From Halobacillus salinarum (lineage in GTDB: Bacteria > Bacillota > Bacilli > Bacillales > Halobacillaceae), in the NCBI RefSeq assembly GCF_022919095.1, contig NZ_CP095073.1, positions 2,666,001 through 2,730,000 of the forward strand: a stretch of 64,000 bases of DNA, in the 5' to 3' direction. Each line of letters begins with the position of its first letter. Positions within the stretch are counted from its first letter, which is position 1. The notes below the pieces were generated by a model, which was not told the DNA's origin, searched no databases, and worked only from the letters and a program-made list of their open reading frames with translations. A program made the translations under genes and the position numbers. Below are positions 1-8,589 of this stretch, piece after piece.

Positions 1-2243
1 TTACTTCCTTCATATGGACCAACAATCCCGTTGTCCTCCATCGCATCAATTAAACGGGCAGCCCGTGTATAACCCACCCTGAATCTGCGCTGGATCATCG
101 AAACACTCGCACTTTGCATTTCAATGACCATTTCGACTGCTTCAGGATAGAGGTCATCGTCTACTTCCTGTTTTACTTCGCTTTCTTCCTCAGGAATCAT
201 TTCCTCCTGGTATTGGGCACGCTGCTGTTCTACACAGAAGTTGACCACTCTTTCTACTTCTTCGTCAGAAAGAAATGCCCCTTGGACACGAGTTGGTTTA
301 TTGGCTCCCACTGGAGTAAACAGCATATCTCCACGGCCGAGCAGCTTCTCAGCACCGCCGGAGTCCAATATTGTGCGCGAATCGGTTTGAGAAGAGACAC
401 TAAACGCAATCCTTGAAGGAATATTGGCTTTAATTACCCCAGTAATTACATCCACAGAAGGACGCTGTGTAGCGATAATGAGATGAATACCAGCAGCACG
501 AGCCATTTGAGCGAGCCGGGTGATGGCATCTTCTACCTCATTGGAAGCCACCATCATCAAATCAGCAAGCTCATCTACGAGCACCACAATGTATGGGAGC
601 TGGGGCTGGGTATCTTCATGTTCCTCGTTGTGTTTTTTAATGTACTCATTATATCCTTCAATATTTCTCGTACCAGAATCAGAAAATAAATCATAACGGC
701 GTTCCATCTCGGAGACCACTTTTTTAAGAGCCCGGGATGCTTTTTTTGGATCAGTCACTACAGGCGCCAGCAAATGCGGAATGCCATTATACACATTAAG
801 CTCTACTTTTTTCGGGTCAATCATCATCATTTTGACTTCGTGAGGCTTGGCTCGCATGAGAATACTCGTAATAATCCCATTGATACAAACACTTTTTCCG
901 CTTCCAGTTGCTCCTGCAACCAGCAGGTGCGGCATCTTGTTGAGCTCAGACATGACCGCTTCCCCTGAAATATCTCTGCCCAGGGCAAAACTTAACTTCG
1001 CATCGGGCTTTGCCTTTCCAGTTTCTAAAACTTCGCGCAGCGAAACCATCGAAACCTCCTGGTTAGGCACCTCAATCCCAACCGCAGATTTACCTGGAAT
1101 CGGTGCTTCAATCCGAATGTCCTTGGCCGCCAGTGCCAATGCAAGGTCATCATTTAAATTAACAATTTTACTAACCTTTACTCCTACATCCGGATACACT
1201 TCATATTTCGTTACCGCAGGACCAACGTGGACTTTGGTTACTTTTGCTTTTACCCCGAAACTTTGAAAGGTTTTCTCCAGCTTTCTGACCGTAGCTTGAA
1301 TATGGGAACGCCCCTGGCTCTGTGGACCCGAAGTCGGTTCGTCCAGAAGATCAAAACCGGGAAGCTGGTAATCCTCATTTTCCATTTCTGCTGTCGGCAT
1401 AGATTTTTCAAGTGCAGCCTCCTCTCCATCCTTCTGATCCTTTGAAGTGGATTCAACTGCTTTTGCCGTCTCAGCTTCTTGTTTATAAGCGTTGTCAGTG
1501 AAGTCCTCAATAATTGGTTCTTCCGCTGTCTCCACTGGTTCACCTTCATTTAATTCATAAGTTGTCGTTTTCTCCTCAGGTGTAACGTCAATGCGTTCAT
1601 TCTGCCTTTTTTCACGCTTTTCCTGAAAACGGCTGACCTGACTGTTCGTAAGTGATTTCAAGAACGATCCAGCCTTCAGCAGTACTTCACCGATCGACCA
1701 TTCACTTAAAAACAAGGCCCCGATTAAAAACAAGAAAAAGGAGACTATGGCCGTTCCCACCCCTGAAAACAAATAGTAGGTAATCAAGAGGAGAAACGCC
1801 CCGCTTAAACCACTGCCAATGCTGTAGAAACTTGCTGTTCCCCGCATCATCCCGGCAAGCCTGTCCCAAGTTAAAGCTACGATGGATCCCTGATCCGCGG
1901 CAAGCTCGTCCCCTAATGTTTCTAGATGAGTGAACAGCAGAAGAGCGATAAAAATTAAATAAATGCCAATGAGCCGCTTATGTAAAAAGGCCGGCCACCT
2001 TCGTTTGATCATAAGAAACAAACCAACAGCTAAAAAGAAAATGGAGGGCACAAAATACCATACTCCAAAAATCACCTGCCAAATCCTCTCTAACCCACCC
2101 GGTATCGCACCAGAGCTTATGACTGAGGCACCGCTGCCAAAGACGGCTAAAAAGAGGAGAAACAGACCGACCAGCTCAAATTTAATCTGCTGTTTCAGAC
2201 CTGATTGTTTTTTCTTAGATTGTTTTTTCTTCCGTCTAGCCAT
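1..2243 (-). CDS. spoIIIE: DNA translocase SpoIIIE/FtsK family, 3' end cut by window
   Basis: Hexameric ATP-driven DNA pump that moves the chromosome into the forespore and clears DNA from division septa. About 747 codons are visible. The start is ATG at 2243 (MARRKKQ) behind an AAAGGATG-type ribosome site. The N-terminus is basic and followed by about four membrane segments in the first 180 residues, then an acidic linker, then the motor with Walker A GATGSGKS near residues 444-451 and Walker [12 protein letters not shown]. The C-terminal winged-helix gamma domain ([15 protein letters not shown]) recognises polar DNA sequences. The last visible residues are GPYEGS, so only about 15 residues (by comparison with B. 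subtilis) lie beyond base 1. It follows tepA and ylzJ as in B. subtilis. The ORF is intact as far as seen. Confidence 0.96.
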   Translation of the reverse strand, partial: MARRKKKQSKKKQSGLKQQIKFELVGLFLLFLAVFGSGASVISSGAIPGGLERIWQVIFGVWYFVPSIFFLAVGLFLMIKRRWPAFLHKRLIGIYLIFIALLLFTHLETLGDELAADQGSIVALTWDRLAGMMRGTASFYSIGSGLSGAFLLLITYYLFSGVGTAIVSFFLFLIGALFLSEWSIGEVLLKAGSFLKSLTNSQVSRFQEKREKRQNERIDVTPEEKTTTYELNEGEPVETAEEPIIEDFTDNAYKQEAETAKAVESTSKDQKDGEEAALEKSMPTAEMENEDYQLPGFDLLDEPTSGPQSQGRSHIQATVRKLEKTFQSFGVKAKVTKVHVGPAVTKYEVYPDVGVKVSKIVNLNDDLALALAAKDIRIEAPIPGKSAVGIEVPNQEVSMVSLREVLETGKAKPDAKLSFALGRDISGEAVMSELNKMPHLLVAGATGSGKSVCINGIITSILMRAKPHEVKMMMIDPKKVELNVYNGIPHLLAPVVTDPKKASRALKKVVSEMERRYDLFSDSGTRNIEGYNEYIKKHNEEHEDTQPQLPYIVVLVDELADLMMVASNEVEDAITRLAQMARAAGIHLIIATQRPSVDVITGVIKANIPSRIAFSVSSQTDSRTILDSGGAEKLLGRGDMLFTPVGANKPTRVQGAFLSDEEVERVVNFCVEQQRAQYQEEMIPEEESEVKQEVDDDLYPEAVEMVIEMQSASVSMIQRRFRVGYTRAARLIDAMEDNGIVGPYEGS

Positions 2244-2268
2244 AAAGACTACACCATCCTTTAAAAGG

Positions 2269-2328
2269 AAAACAACAGGATGCCGAATGATTCTCTACAT
2301 AAAATAGAAAATACCATCCGACATCCTG
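2269..2328 (-). terminator. Terminator-like hairpin in the spoIIIE leader
   Basis: In minus-strand RNA, arms at 2328-2315 and 2289-2276 pair over 14 bp without a mismatch (two G-U pairs). The 25-base loop is A/T-rich and the stem is followed by TTGTTTTCC. It lies downstream of a good promoter -10 and only 33 bases before the spoIIIE start. It could therefore end ylzJ transcripts or attenuate spoIIIE. The large loop and interrupted T run make its strength uncertain. Confidence 0.5.
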
Positions 2329-2352
2329 ACTTCCAGCATGTTCGCCTATTCT

Positions 2353-2361
2353 ATTATATCA
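2353..2361 (-). promoter_or_regulatory. Candidate extended -10 promoter for spoIIIE
   Basis: Minus strand reads TGATATAAT, a perfect TATAAT with the extended TGn element, about 110 bases upstream of the spoIIIE ATG. No good -35 is visible at 16-18 bp, which extended -10 promoters can tolerate. Transcription would start near 2346. Confidence 0.45.
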
Positions 2362-2379
2362 CAGAAAAGAGAAATGTTA

Positions 2380-2580
2380 CTATTCCAACCATTGTCCTGG
2401 TTGCAGTGAAGGATCCATATAATCTTCAGGATCTGTCGATAACAACTGGATAATCTGCATTTTTCCATTCCCTAAATCCAGACATTTCACAGGTTTATTT
2501 TTATGCTGATGATAGACAATTTTTCCACTTCCAGCATCAGGAAAAATATCGTATTCACTGAGCGGGGTATAATGAATCAT
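2380..2580 (-). CDS. ylzJ: YlzJ-like protein
   Basis: A 66-residue protein of unknown function, recognised by its position between tepA and spoIIIE and by its resemblance to B. subtilis YlzJ (starts [13 protein letters not shown], with an aromatic and acidic body). It has no signal peptide or membrane segment. Its ATG overlaps the tepA stop by 4 bases (ATGA), so the two are probably translationally coupled. I can assign no biochemical role. Confidence 0.85.
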   Translation of the reverse strand: MIHYTPLSEYDIFPDAGSGKIVYHQHKNKPVKCLDLGNGKMQIIQLLSTDPEDYMDPSLQPGQWLE

Positions 2581-3299
2581 TGGACCACCTGCTGTTCCTG
2601 TGGTCCTTTGTGTGCTTCGATCATCTCATTTAATTTAACCATGGCTTCTTTCACACCGCCTACAGCATCAATCAATCCATAGTCTACCGCATCTTGGCCG
2701 ACTACATTTGTGCCGATATCCCTCGTCAGGTTTCCTTTAGCAAACATCAACTCTTTAAACTTTTCTTCATCTATGTGGGAATGACGCGTTACAAAATTTA
2801 CGACTCGATCCTGCATTTTATCCATATACTCAAACGTTTGTGGGACTCCAATCACAAGCCCGGTCAATCGAATTGGATGAATCGTCATCGTTGCTGTTTC
2901 TGTAATAAATGAATAATCCGCAGAAACCGCAATTGGAACACCTATCGAGTGCCCGCCGCCTAAAACGATGGATACCGAAGGTTTGGACAGCGACGTAATC
3001 ATTTCAGAGATGGCGAGCCCCGCCTCAACATCTCCGCCAACCGTATTTAACAGGACAACAAGACCTTCAATTTTTGGATTTTGTTCAATAGCAATCAATT
3101 GGGGGAGAAGGTGCTCATATTTTGTTGTCTTATTTTGAGCTGGTAATTGTACATGACCTTCTACTTGGCCAATAACCGGCAGAACATGAATATTGGAATC
3201 TGGAGGCTGGGGAACATTTCCCTGGCCTAACTGCTGGATTTTCTCAACGATCCCTGACTTCGATTGATCCTTTTCTTTTTCTTCCTGTGATTCTTTCAT
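2577..3299 (-). CDS. tepA: ClpP-like protease TepA
   Basis: A Clp/crotonase-fold serine protease of 240 residues. In B. subtilis TepA is linked to protein export and to degradation of small acid-soluble spore proteins. The core reads [17 protein letters not shown], then [11 protein letters not shown] with the probable nucleophile serine, then MTIHPIR with the probable catalytic histidine. The start at 3299 ([11 protein letters not shown]) is chosen because AAAGGAG lies about 9 bases upstream; a longer frame to 3359 would run into the dapA terminator. The first 40 residues are highly charged. A terminator separates it from dapA, so it probably has its own promoter, though I see no convincing one. 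Confidence 0.9.
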   Translation of the reverse strand: MKESQEEKEKDQSKSGIVEKIQQLGQGNVPQPPDSNIHVLPVIGQVEGHVQLPAQNKTTKYEHLLPQLIAIEQNPKIEGLVVLLNTVGGDVEAGLAISEMITSLSKPSVSIVLGGGHSIGVPIAVSADYSFITETATMTIHPIRLTGLVIGVPQTFEYMDKMQDRVVNFVTRHSHIDEEKFKELMFAKGNLTRDIGTNVVGQDAVDYGLIDAVGGVKEAMVKLNEMIEAHKGPQEQQVVQ

Positions 3300-3354
3300 G
3301 AATGGAGCTCCTTTCATTCTTTTCTTGTAGTATGGATTATGAAGGAGCCAAACA

Positions 3355-3387
3355 TACAAAAAACGGCAAGGAAGTTCCTTGCCGTTT
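3355..3387 (-). terminator. Terminator after dapA
   Basis: Perfect 13-bp inverted repeat (AAACGGCAAGGAA, one-base loop as written, then TTCCTTGCCGTTT) running into TTTTTTG on the minus strand. It begins 3 bases after the dapA stop. It ends the asd-dapG-dapA transcript. Confidence 0.9.
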
Positions 3388-3390
3388 CAT

Positions 3391-4263
3391 TTACGCCAAA
3401 CCGTTGATGACTTGTTGAATTAATAAACGTTCTTCTGCAGTTAAGGAAACAAGGGGTAAACGAACACCGCCCGTGTCGAGTCCTTTCATCTGCAGCGCTG
3501 TTTTTATCGGGGCAGGTGAAGGGGCACAGAACATGGCGTTCGAAGCCGGCAGGAATTTTCTGTGTGCGGCAGAAGCCTCCTTCACTTTTCCTTCATCAAA
3601 CAATCGCAGCATTTCCTGCATTTGATTTCCCAATACATGTGCACTAACGGAGACTACGCCGTGTGAGCCAACCGCATAAGATGGCAGAGTTAAATTATCG
3701 TCTCCGCTGTACAAACTAAAGGAATCATCCGTATTTTCAATAATTTGAGTCATGGCATCGAGACTACCCGTCGCTTCCTTCACGGAAACGATGTTGTCGA
3801 TTTTTGACAGCTCAATGATTGTTTCAGGAGCAATGGTTATGACGGATCTACCCGGTACATTATATACCATGACCGGCAGATCAGTCGCAGCTGCAGCTGT
3901 TTTAAAGTGTTCGTAAAGCCCTCTTTGATTAGGTTTATTATAATATGGGGCTACGAGCATAAGAGCGTCTACTCCTGTAGCTGCTGCTTTTTTAGACAAT
4001 TCGATGGTTGCCTGGGTATTATTACTTCCTGAGCCTGCAATTACGGGCACCCGGCCATCAACCACCTCAACGACATGCTTCCATAAAGCTATTTTCTCTT
4101 CAGATGTTAAGGTCGGTGATTCCCCTGTTGTACCTGCTACTACTAAACCATCTGTGCCGTTATTGAGCAAGTACTCGATTAGGGTGGTGGTCTTTGCTAA
4201 ATCAAGATTACCATGAATGTCAAAAGGGGTCACCATTGCTGTTAAAACTTTCCCGAAATTCAC
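3391..4263 (-). CDS. dapA: 4-hydroxy-tetrahydrodipicolinate synthase
   Basis: Condenses pyruvate with aspartate semialdehyde in the lysine/DAP pathway. The 290-residue TIM barrel shows GTTGESPTL (substrate pocket), Tyr near 134 in YNVPGRS and the Schiff-base Lys near 162 in SVKEATG. I chose the GTG at 4263 (VNFGKVLTAM) because AAAGGGGAG lies just upstream and B. subtilis DapA begins MNFG. A TTG 18 bases earlier overlaps the dapG stop and is less likely. It is the last gene of asd-dapG-dapA. The product also feeds the dipicolinate synthase genes upstream. Confidence 0.96.
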   Translation of the reverse strand: MNFGKVLTAMVTPFDIHGNLDLAKTTTLIEYLLNNGTDGLVVAGTTGESPTLTSEEKIALWKHVVEVVDGRVPVIAGSGSNNTQATIELSKKAAATGVDALMLVAPYYNKPNQRGLYEHFKTAAAATDLPVMVYNVPGRSVITIAPETIIELSKIDNIVSVKEATGSLDAMTQIIENTDDSFSLYSGDDNLTLPSYAVGSHGVVSVSAHVLGNQMQEMLRLFDEGKVKEASAAHRKFLPASNAMFCAPSPAPIKTALQMKGLDTGGVRLPLVSLTAEERLLIQQVINGLA

Positions 4264-4277
4264 TCTTTTCTCCCCTT

Positions 4278-5501
4278 TCAATGCTCCACTGCATTTAATT
4301 CAAATATATCGTGCAGGGCATTTACAGCTAACACTAGATCTTCTTCCTTAATCAGCACCCAGATTGTTGTATGCGAGTCTGCGGATTGCAGGATCTGCAC
4401 TCCTGCATCAGTTAAGGTTTGAACGATTTTGGAAGTTACACCTGGCACACCGGTAATTCCTGCGCCAACGGTGGAAACTTTTGCGCATTTATCTCTTACT
4501 TCAGGATCGTAACCAAGCTCCTTCAATATTTCTACAGCTCTAGAGGTGAAAATCGCATCGATAGTATAAACAACCCCACTCGGAGATATGTTGATAAAAT
4601 CGACGGAAATATTGGCTTCAGCCATTGATTTAAATACTTCAGACTGCAGCTTGCTTGGGTCTTCTTTAGATTGGACCTTAATCTGGGTAATCCCACCCAT
4701 GTGGGCTATGCCTGTAACCAGGCGATCTGGTACATCCTTTCCTGCTTCCCCTTCAGAAGAAGCAGAAACCAGTGTACCTGGAAGGTCCGAATAAGTGGAT
4801 CTAACACGAATTGGAACTTTAGCATGCATCGCAATTTCAACGGCTCTAGGGTGAATAACCTTTGCCCCTTGGTAGGCAAGGTTGACGATTTCATTGTACG
4901 TGACCGCATCGAGCGCCCTTGCTTTATCCACAAGCCTTGGATCCGCAGTCATGATTCCCTCAACATCCGTAAAAATATCAATAAATTCCGCATTTAAGGA
5001 GGCGCCAAGTGCAGCAGCACTTGTATCACTTCCCCCTCTGCCGATTGTAGTTGTATCAAAATCCTCATTACGGCCCTGGAATCCGGCAACAACGACTACG
5101 TCGTGTAATTTTAACTCTTTTAAAATCCGGGCAGGCTCCATGCGTAAAATTTTTGCCTTTGTGAAATCCTCATTTGTTAAAAAACCTGCCTGAGCACCAG
5201 TTAATGCAGCCGATGAAACGCCTTCACGAAGAAGCTCATGAGACAACACTACAGAAGATATGGTTTCTCCGCAAGCCATGAGCATATCCTGCTCTCGTGA
5301 GGATACTTTGCTGTTGGGAAATTCAATAAGGTCAAGCAGAGTGTCAGTAGCATAAGGTTCTCCTTTACGTCCCATGGCCGAAACTGTCACGACTACTTTG
5401 TAACCTTCCTCAACTGCTTTTTTAATATGAGAAATGGCCCGGGACCTGCCTTCACTGTCCCGGACTGATGTACCTCCAAATTTTTGAACAAGTAACTTCA
5501 T
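4278..5501 (-). CDS. dapG: Aspartokinase I, DAP-type
   Basis: Phosphorylates aspartate, the committed step to lysine, DAP, threonine and methionine. The 407 residues begin MKLLVQKFGGTSV, the kinase signature, with the catalytic domain to about residue 245 and two C-terminal ACT domains for feedback control. Its position between asd and dapA matches B. subtilis dapG, whose enzyme is inhibited by meso-DAP; that regulation is inferred from the family. The ribosome site is GAGGTG upstream of ATG. Confidence 0.95.
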   Translation of the reverse strand: MKLLVQKFGGTSVRDSEGRSRAISHIKKAVEEGYKVVVTVSAMGRKGEPYATDTLLDLIEFPNSKVSSREQDMLMACGETISSVVLSHELLREGVSSAALTGAQAGFLTNEDFTKAKILRMEPARILKELKLHDVVVVAGFQGRNEDFDTTTIGRGGSDTSAAALGASLNAEFIDIFTDVEGIMTADPRLVDKARALDAVTYNEIVNLAYQGAKVIHPRAVEIAMHAKVPIRVRSTYSDLPGTLVSASSEGEAGKDVPDRLVTGIAHMGGITQIKVQSKEDPSKLQSEVFKSMAEANISVDFINISPSGVVYTIDAIFTSRAVEILKELGYDPEVRDKCAKVSTVGAGITGVPGVTSKIVQTLTDAGVQILQSADSHTTIWVLIKEEDLVLAVNALHDIFELNAVEH

Positions 5502-5525
5502 GTCTACACCTCAACCTATTAAAGA

Positions 5526-6572
5526 TTATAGCCACTGATTAGCGATCACTCGTTCAGCGATTTGAACGGAATTCCAAGCGGCTCCTTTTAATAGATTATC
5601 AGAAACCACCCAAAGATGGAAACCGTATTCATTGTCCAAGTCTTTTCGGATCCGTCCAACAAAGACATCTTTCTTACCTGCTGCATCCAGCGGGGTTGGA
5701 TACGTTTGTGTTGCAGGATCATCCTGAAGGACAATTCCAGGAGCATGATCCATTAATTTTCTTATTTCTTCTACCGTTACCCCTTTGCGGTCAACTTCAA
5801 TATATACGCTTTCAGCATGAGAAGTGAAGAAAGGCAGACGGACGCACGTAGCTGCCACCGGTAATTCCTGTGCGTGCAGGATTTTCTTCGTTTCATTGAT
5901 CATTTTCATTTCTTCAAACGTATATCCGTTATCTTGAAAGACATCGATTTGAGGCAAGGCATTAAAAGCAATTGGATAATGATTTTTTTCGCCTTTTACC
6001 GGTAGAATTTCAGCTTCAAGGTTCTCACCGTTTAAAAAGGCTTGTGACTGGTCACGAAGTTCATCAGCTGCTTCATTACCAGCTCCAGATACAGCCTGGT
6101 ACGTCGAGACGAGCACTCGTTTAAGTCCAAGCTCATTTTTTATAGGCTTAAGAGCAGCTACCATTTGGATGGTAGAGCAATTCGGATTCGCAATGATTCC
6201 CTGGTGATTTTTAATATCTTCTTCATTCACCTCAGGAACTACAAGGGGTACGTCTTCTGCCATCCGGTATGCGCTCGTGTTGTCTATGACCACAGCGCCG
6301 CGTTTTACGGCTTCTGGTGCAAACTTCTTAGAAACAGAGCCTCCAGCAGAGAACAAGGCGATCTGTACATTTTCAAAGCTCTCTGGCGTCGCTTCCTCCA
6401 CGGTTAATTCTTCTCCACGAAATGGAACCTTCTTTCCAGCAGACCTGCTGGAAGAAAGCAGCTTCAATTGATTGATAGGAAAATCTCTTTCTTCCAAAGT
6501 TTCCAGCATTTTTTGTCCGACTGCGCCGGTTGCACCAACGACAGCGACATTATACGTATGGTTATGACTCAT
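5526..6572 (-). CDS. asd: Aspartate-semialdehyde dehydrogenase
   Basis: Reduces aspartyl phosphate to aspartate semialdehyde with NADPH. The 348 residues carry the N-terminal nucleotide loop [10 protein letters not shown] and the catalytic cysteine near 132 in NPNCSTIQM. Length is close to the B. subtilis enzyme (346). It stands 24 bases upstream of dapG and is transcribed with it. The 110-base gap to spoVFB holds a possible vegetative promoter, which would free asd from the sporulation promoter of spoVFA/B. Confidence 0.96.
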   Translation of the reverse strand: MSHNHTYNVAVVGATGAVGQKMLETLEERDFPINQLKLLSSSRSAGKKVPFRGEELTVEEATPESFENVQIALFSAGGSVSKKFAPEAVKRGAVVIDNTSAYRMAEDVPLVVPEVNEEDIKNHQGIIANPNCSTIQMVAALKPIKNELGLKRVLVSTYQAVSGAGNEAADELRDQSQAFLNGENLEAEILPVKGEKNHYPIAFNALPQIDVFQDNGYTFEEMKMINETKKILHAQELPVAATCVRLPFFTSHAESVYIEVDRKGVTVEEIRKLMDHAPGIVLQDDPATQTYPTPLDAAGKKDVFVGRIRKDLDNEYGFHLWVVSDNLLKGAAWNSVQIAERVIANQWL

Positions 6573-6639
6573 ATTAGGATCTCCTTTCTTGGTTAATCGC
6601 TATTTACATTAGTTAGTCAGTCAGAGTCACTATTTTGTT

Positions 6640-6648
6640 ATTCTATCA
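6640..6648 (-). promoter_or_regulatory. Possible extended -10 promoter for asd-dapG-dapA
   Basis: Minus strand TGATAGAAT matches an extended -10 (TGn plus TAGAAT) about 70 bases upstream of asd. No -35 can be defended. The downstream leader carries short CTGACT/GACTAACT repeats of unknown meaning. The inference is helped by biology, since asd must be expressed in growth while spoVFA/B is a late sporulation pair. Confidence 0.35.
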
Positions 6649-6682
6649 TATTTTTTAGCACTTCTGGGAAGAAAATCTCGAA

Positions 6683-7279
6683 TTAGCCGTTGTATCGCTC
6701 AATAAGCACAGGCTGAAGCTGTGTTCCTTTTAAAGCTGCCTCGATGGTTTCAGGAATCAACGTCATATCTGCTACCAGGGAATTGGGTTTTTTATACGGA
6801 TGATCCTGACCAAGTGGGACAAAATAAATGTTCTTTGCAGCCATCAATTTCATAACGTTGACTCCATTTAATCCTAGCGCATCATTCGTCGAAATAGCAA
6901 CTACAACGGGGCTTCCATTCCTTAATGTCGCTTTTGCTGCCATTAAGACCGGTGAATCCGTCAATGCATTAGCAAACTTGCTGGTAGAATTTCCAGTCAT
7001 TGGTGCGATTACCATACAATCCAGCGGCCGTTTCGGTCCTAAAGGTTCAGCATCGGGAATGGTCATAATTGGTTCTTCTCCTGTGATTTCTTTTATCGTT
7101 TTCAAATGATCTGCCGCATCCCCAAACCTTGTATCTGTGTTTTGAACAGTATAGGAGAGAATCGGAATGACTTTTGCCCCCATTCCCACTAACCGCTTCA
7201 TAACAGGAAAAACTTCGTGATACGTACAATGAGACCCTGTCAATCCGAAGCCTATTGTCTTACCTTCTAAACTTGTCAT
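6683..7279 (-). CDS. spoVFB: Dipicolinate synthase subunit B
   Basis: With SpoVFA it oxidises dihydrodipicolinate to dipicolinic acid in the mother cell, the metabolite that loads the spore core with calcium. The 198-residue flavoprotein-like fold begins MTSLEGKTIGFGLTGSHC and contains VIAPMTGNSTSKFANAL, typical of the flavoprotein/DpaB family. I chose ATG at 7279, 7 bases after AAGGTGG. This ATG overlaps the spoVFA stop by 4 bases (ATGA), indicating coupled translation. Confidence 0.95.
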   Translation of the reverse strand: MTSLEGKTIGFGLTGSHCTYHEVFPVMKRLVGMGAKVIPILSYTVQNTDTRFGDAADHLKTIKEITGEEPIMTIPDAEPLGPKRPLDCMVIAPMTGNSTSKFANALTDSPVLMAAKATLRNGSPVVVAISTNDALGLNGVNVMKLMAAKNIYFVPLGQDHPYKKPNSLVADMTLIPETIEAALKGTQLQPVLIERYNG

Positions 7280-8171
7280 GAGCCATCCACCTTTCGATTT
7301 ACATTTTTTAGTAATTTGCATATCACATCTGCAATGATCCGCCCCGCTGTTTTTGGTGCAACGATTCCTGGCAGCCCCGGAGCAAGGATTGCTTTTACCC
7401 CCCGCTTTTCAGCGTAGCGAAAATCGGTCCCTCCCGGTTTTGAAGCAAGGTCTACAATTAAGGCATGGGAAGGTAACTGCTTGATTACTGCAGCTTGAAC
7501 AACCGGTGCAGGAACGGTATTTAAGAGGATGTCGCATTGACCCATTTCTTCATCTAAGCCGTTCATATCAAGCGGAGTTAACCCCATCTCAAATACTCTT
7601 GCTGCACTGGCGGAAGACCTTACTCCCACTGAGACATCCGCTCCTAAATGGGCAAATGCACGGGCTAAACCAATCCCTACCCGTCCTAATCCTAATACGA
7701 CGACCTTTGATCCGTGGATTGTAAAATCTGTATGCTGGATAACCATCATAATCGTTCCTTCCACAGTAGGAATCGAATTATAAATCGCTACGTCATCCCG
7801 ATCCATCAAAGGAACGAGTGTTCGTTTTATCTTCTCCACAACTTTTGAAAAGTAGGGGTTTGTTATTCCTGTATAGATTTGACAATGCTTTGGGGTTTTT
7901 TTCAGCCAATCTTCCGATAATTGAATCAGGCGATTAGTAAAGACACCATCCACTCTTCCCTGTTCATCTGTCCCTGCTACAGGAAGAATAATTGCATCCA
8001 ATCTTTCCACTTGACTGCCTTCAAAATCAAGGTCAATGGATTCTGTGAATCCTCCTTTTAATTGGTCAAACCCAGCAAGATAAACCGTGGCATCCCACTC
8101 GTTCAATCGCCGGATAATTTCTAATTGCCGGGCATCGCCCCTATTACTGCCACATGATATCCTGTAAGCAT
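7276..8171 (-). CDS. spoVFA: Dipicolinate synthase subunit A, apparent 1-base frameshift near start
   Basis: NAD(P)-dependent catalytic subunit of dipicolinate synthase. The body is intact, with the Rossmann loop VLGLGRVGIG and the C-terminal GLPGIVAPKTAGRI. The proper start is ATG at 8171 (MLTGYHVAVIG) behind AAAGGAG. That frame breaks at a run of four G (8138-8141). Adding one G gives VAVIGGDARQLEII, the family N-terminus, and 298 residues in total (B. subtilis 297). The unbroken frame instead begins at 8193 with an unrelated stretch (MDKGDFRHAYR), has no good ribosome site and starts almost at the predicted transcription start. A sequencing or assembly error is the simplest reading; a true mutation would block dipicolinate synthesis. 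Confidence 0.88.
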
Positions 8172-8208
8172 GCCGGAAGTCTCCTTTATCCATGATCTAA
8201 TCTCTTTG

Positions 8209-8236
8209 TATCCTATGCTGATGCGAACAGTTAGTG
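8209..8236 (-). promoter_or_regulatory. Sigma-K-type promoter for spoVFA/B
   Basis: Minus strand shows CATAGGATA, an exact fit to the sigma-K -10 consensus CATAnnnTA, at 8217-8209. A CAC -35 element sits at 8236-8234 with 16 bp between. spoVFA is a known mother-cell sigma-K gene in B. subtilis, so site and biology agree. The predicted start near 8201 supports translation from the ATG at 8171. Confidence 0.7.
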
Positions 8237-8300
8237 ATATCGAAATCGCCTAGGAAAAGGGGGTATAGTTGTATATGACATTTCTGTTGGAAACGTACAT

Positions 8301-8329
8301 AAAAAAAAGACCCTGACGTTTGTCAGGAT
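8301..8329 (-). terminator. Terminator after ymxH
   Basis: 8-bp stem (ATCCTGAC / GTCAGGGT, with one G-U pair) and 4-base loop, followed by eight T on the minus strand. The stem includes the ymxH stop codon. Confidence 0.85.
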
Positions 8330-8577
8330 CCAAATTCCCTCATCTTCTTGCTCTTTAATAAAATCGTATCTTCTCCAATTGTCGTGATTTGTTCCCAATC
8401 GATCATTACTTCCTTTCTTGATTTGCCGATGCCCATGATGCCATTGTTCATAATAATAAGTGATTTAATCCTGCCTGTCTCCGGTTCAATAACTAAATCC
8501 GCTCTCCCCAGAATTCCCAGCTTCTCACCATTTTCCACATCAATCACTTGTTTACTTGCAAGCGTCTTTAACCTCAT
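8323..8577 (-). CDS. ymxH: YlmC/YmxH family sporulation protein
   Basis: An 84-residue PRC-barrel-like protein (MRLKTLASKQVIDVENGEKL, then a GRADLVIEPETGRI strand pattern) of the YlmC/YmxH family. The family is conserved in spore-formers and is of unknown biochemical role. It sits between ylxY and spoVFA as in B. subtilis, although B. subtilis has mlpA between ylxY and ymxH. It is followed at once by its own terminator, so it is separate from the dipicolinate pair. It has no membrane segment. Confidence 0.87.
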   Translation of the reverse strand: MRLKTLASKQVIDVENGEKLGILGRADLVIEPETGRIKSLIIMNNGIMGIGKSRKEVMIDWEQITTIGEDTILLKSKKMREFGS

Positions 8578-8589
8578 GAACGATTCCTC

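Noticed and set aside
1963-2307. 114-codon plus-strand frame opposite the start of spoIIIE
   Set aside because: It covers the membrane region of spoIIIE in antisense and extends through the spoIIIE leader hairpin.
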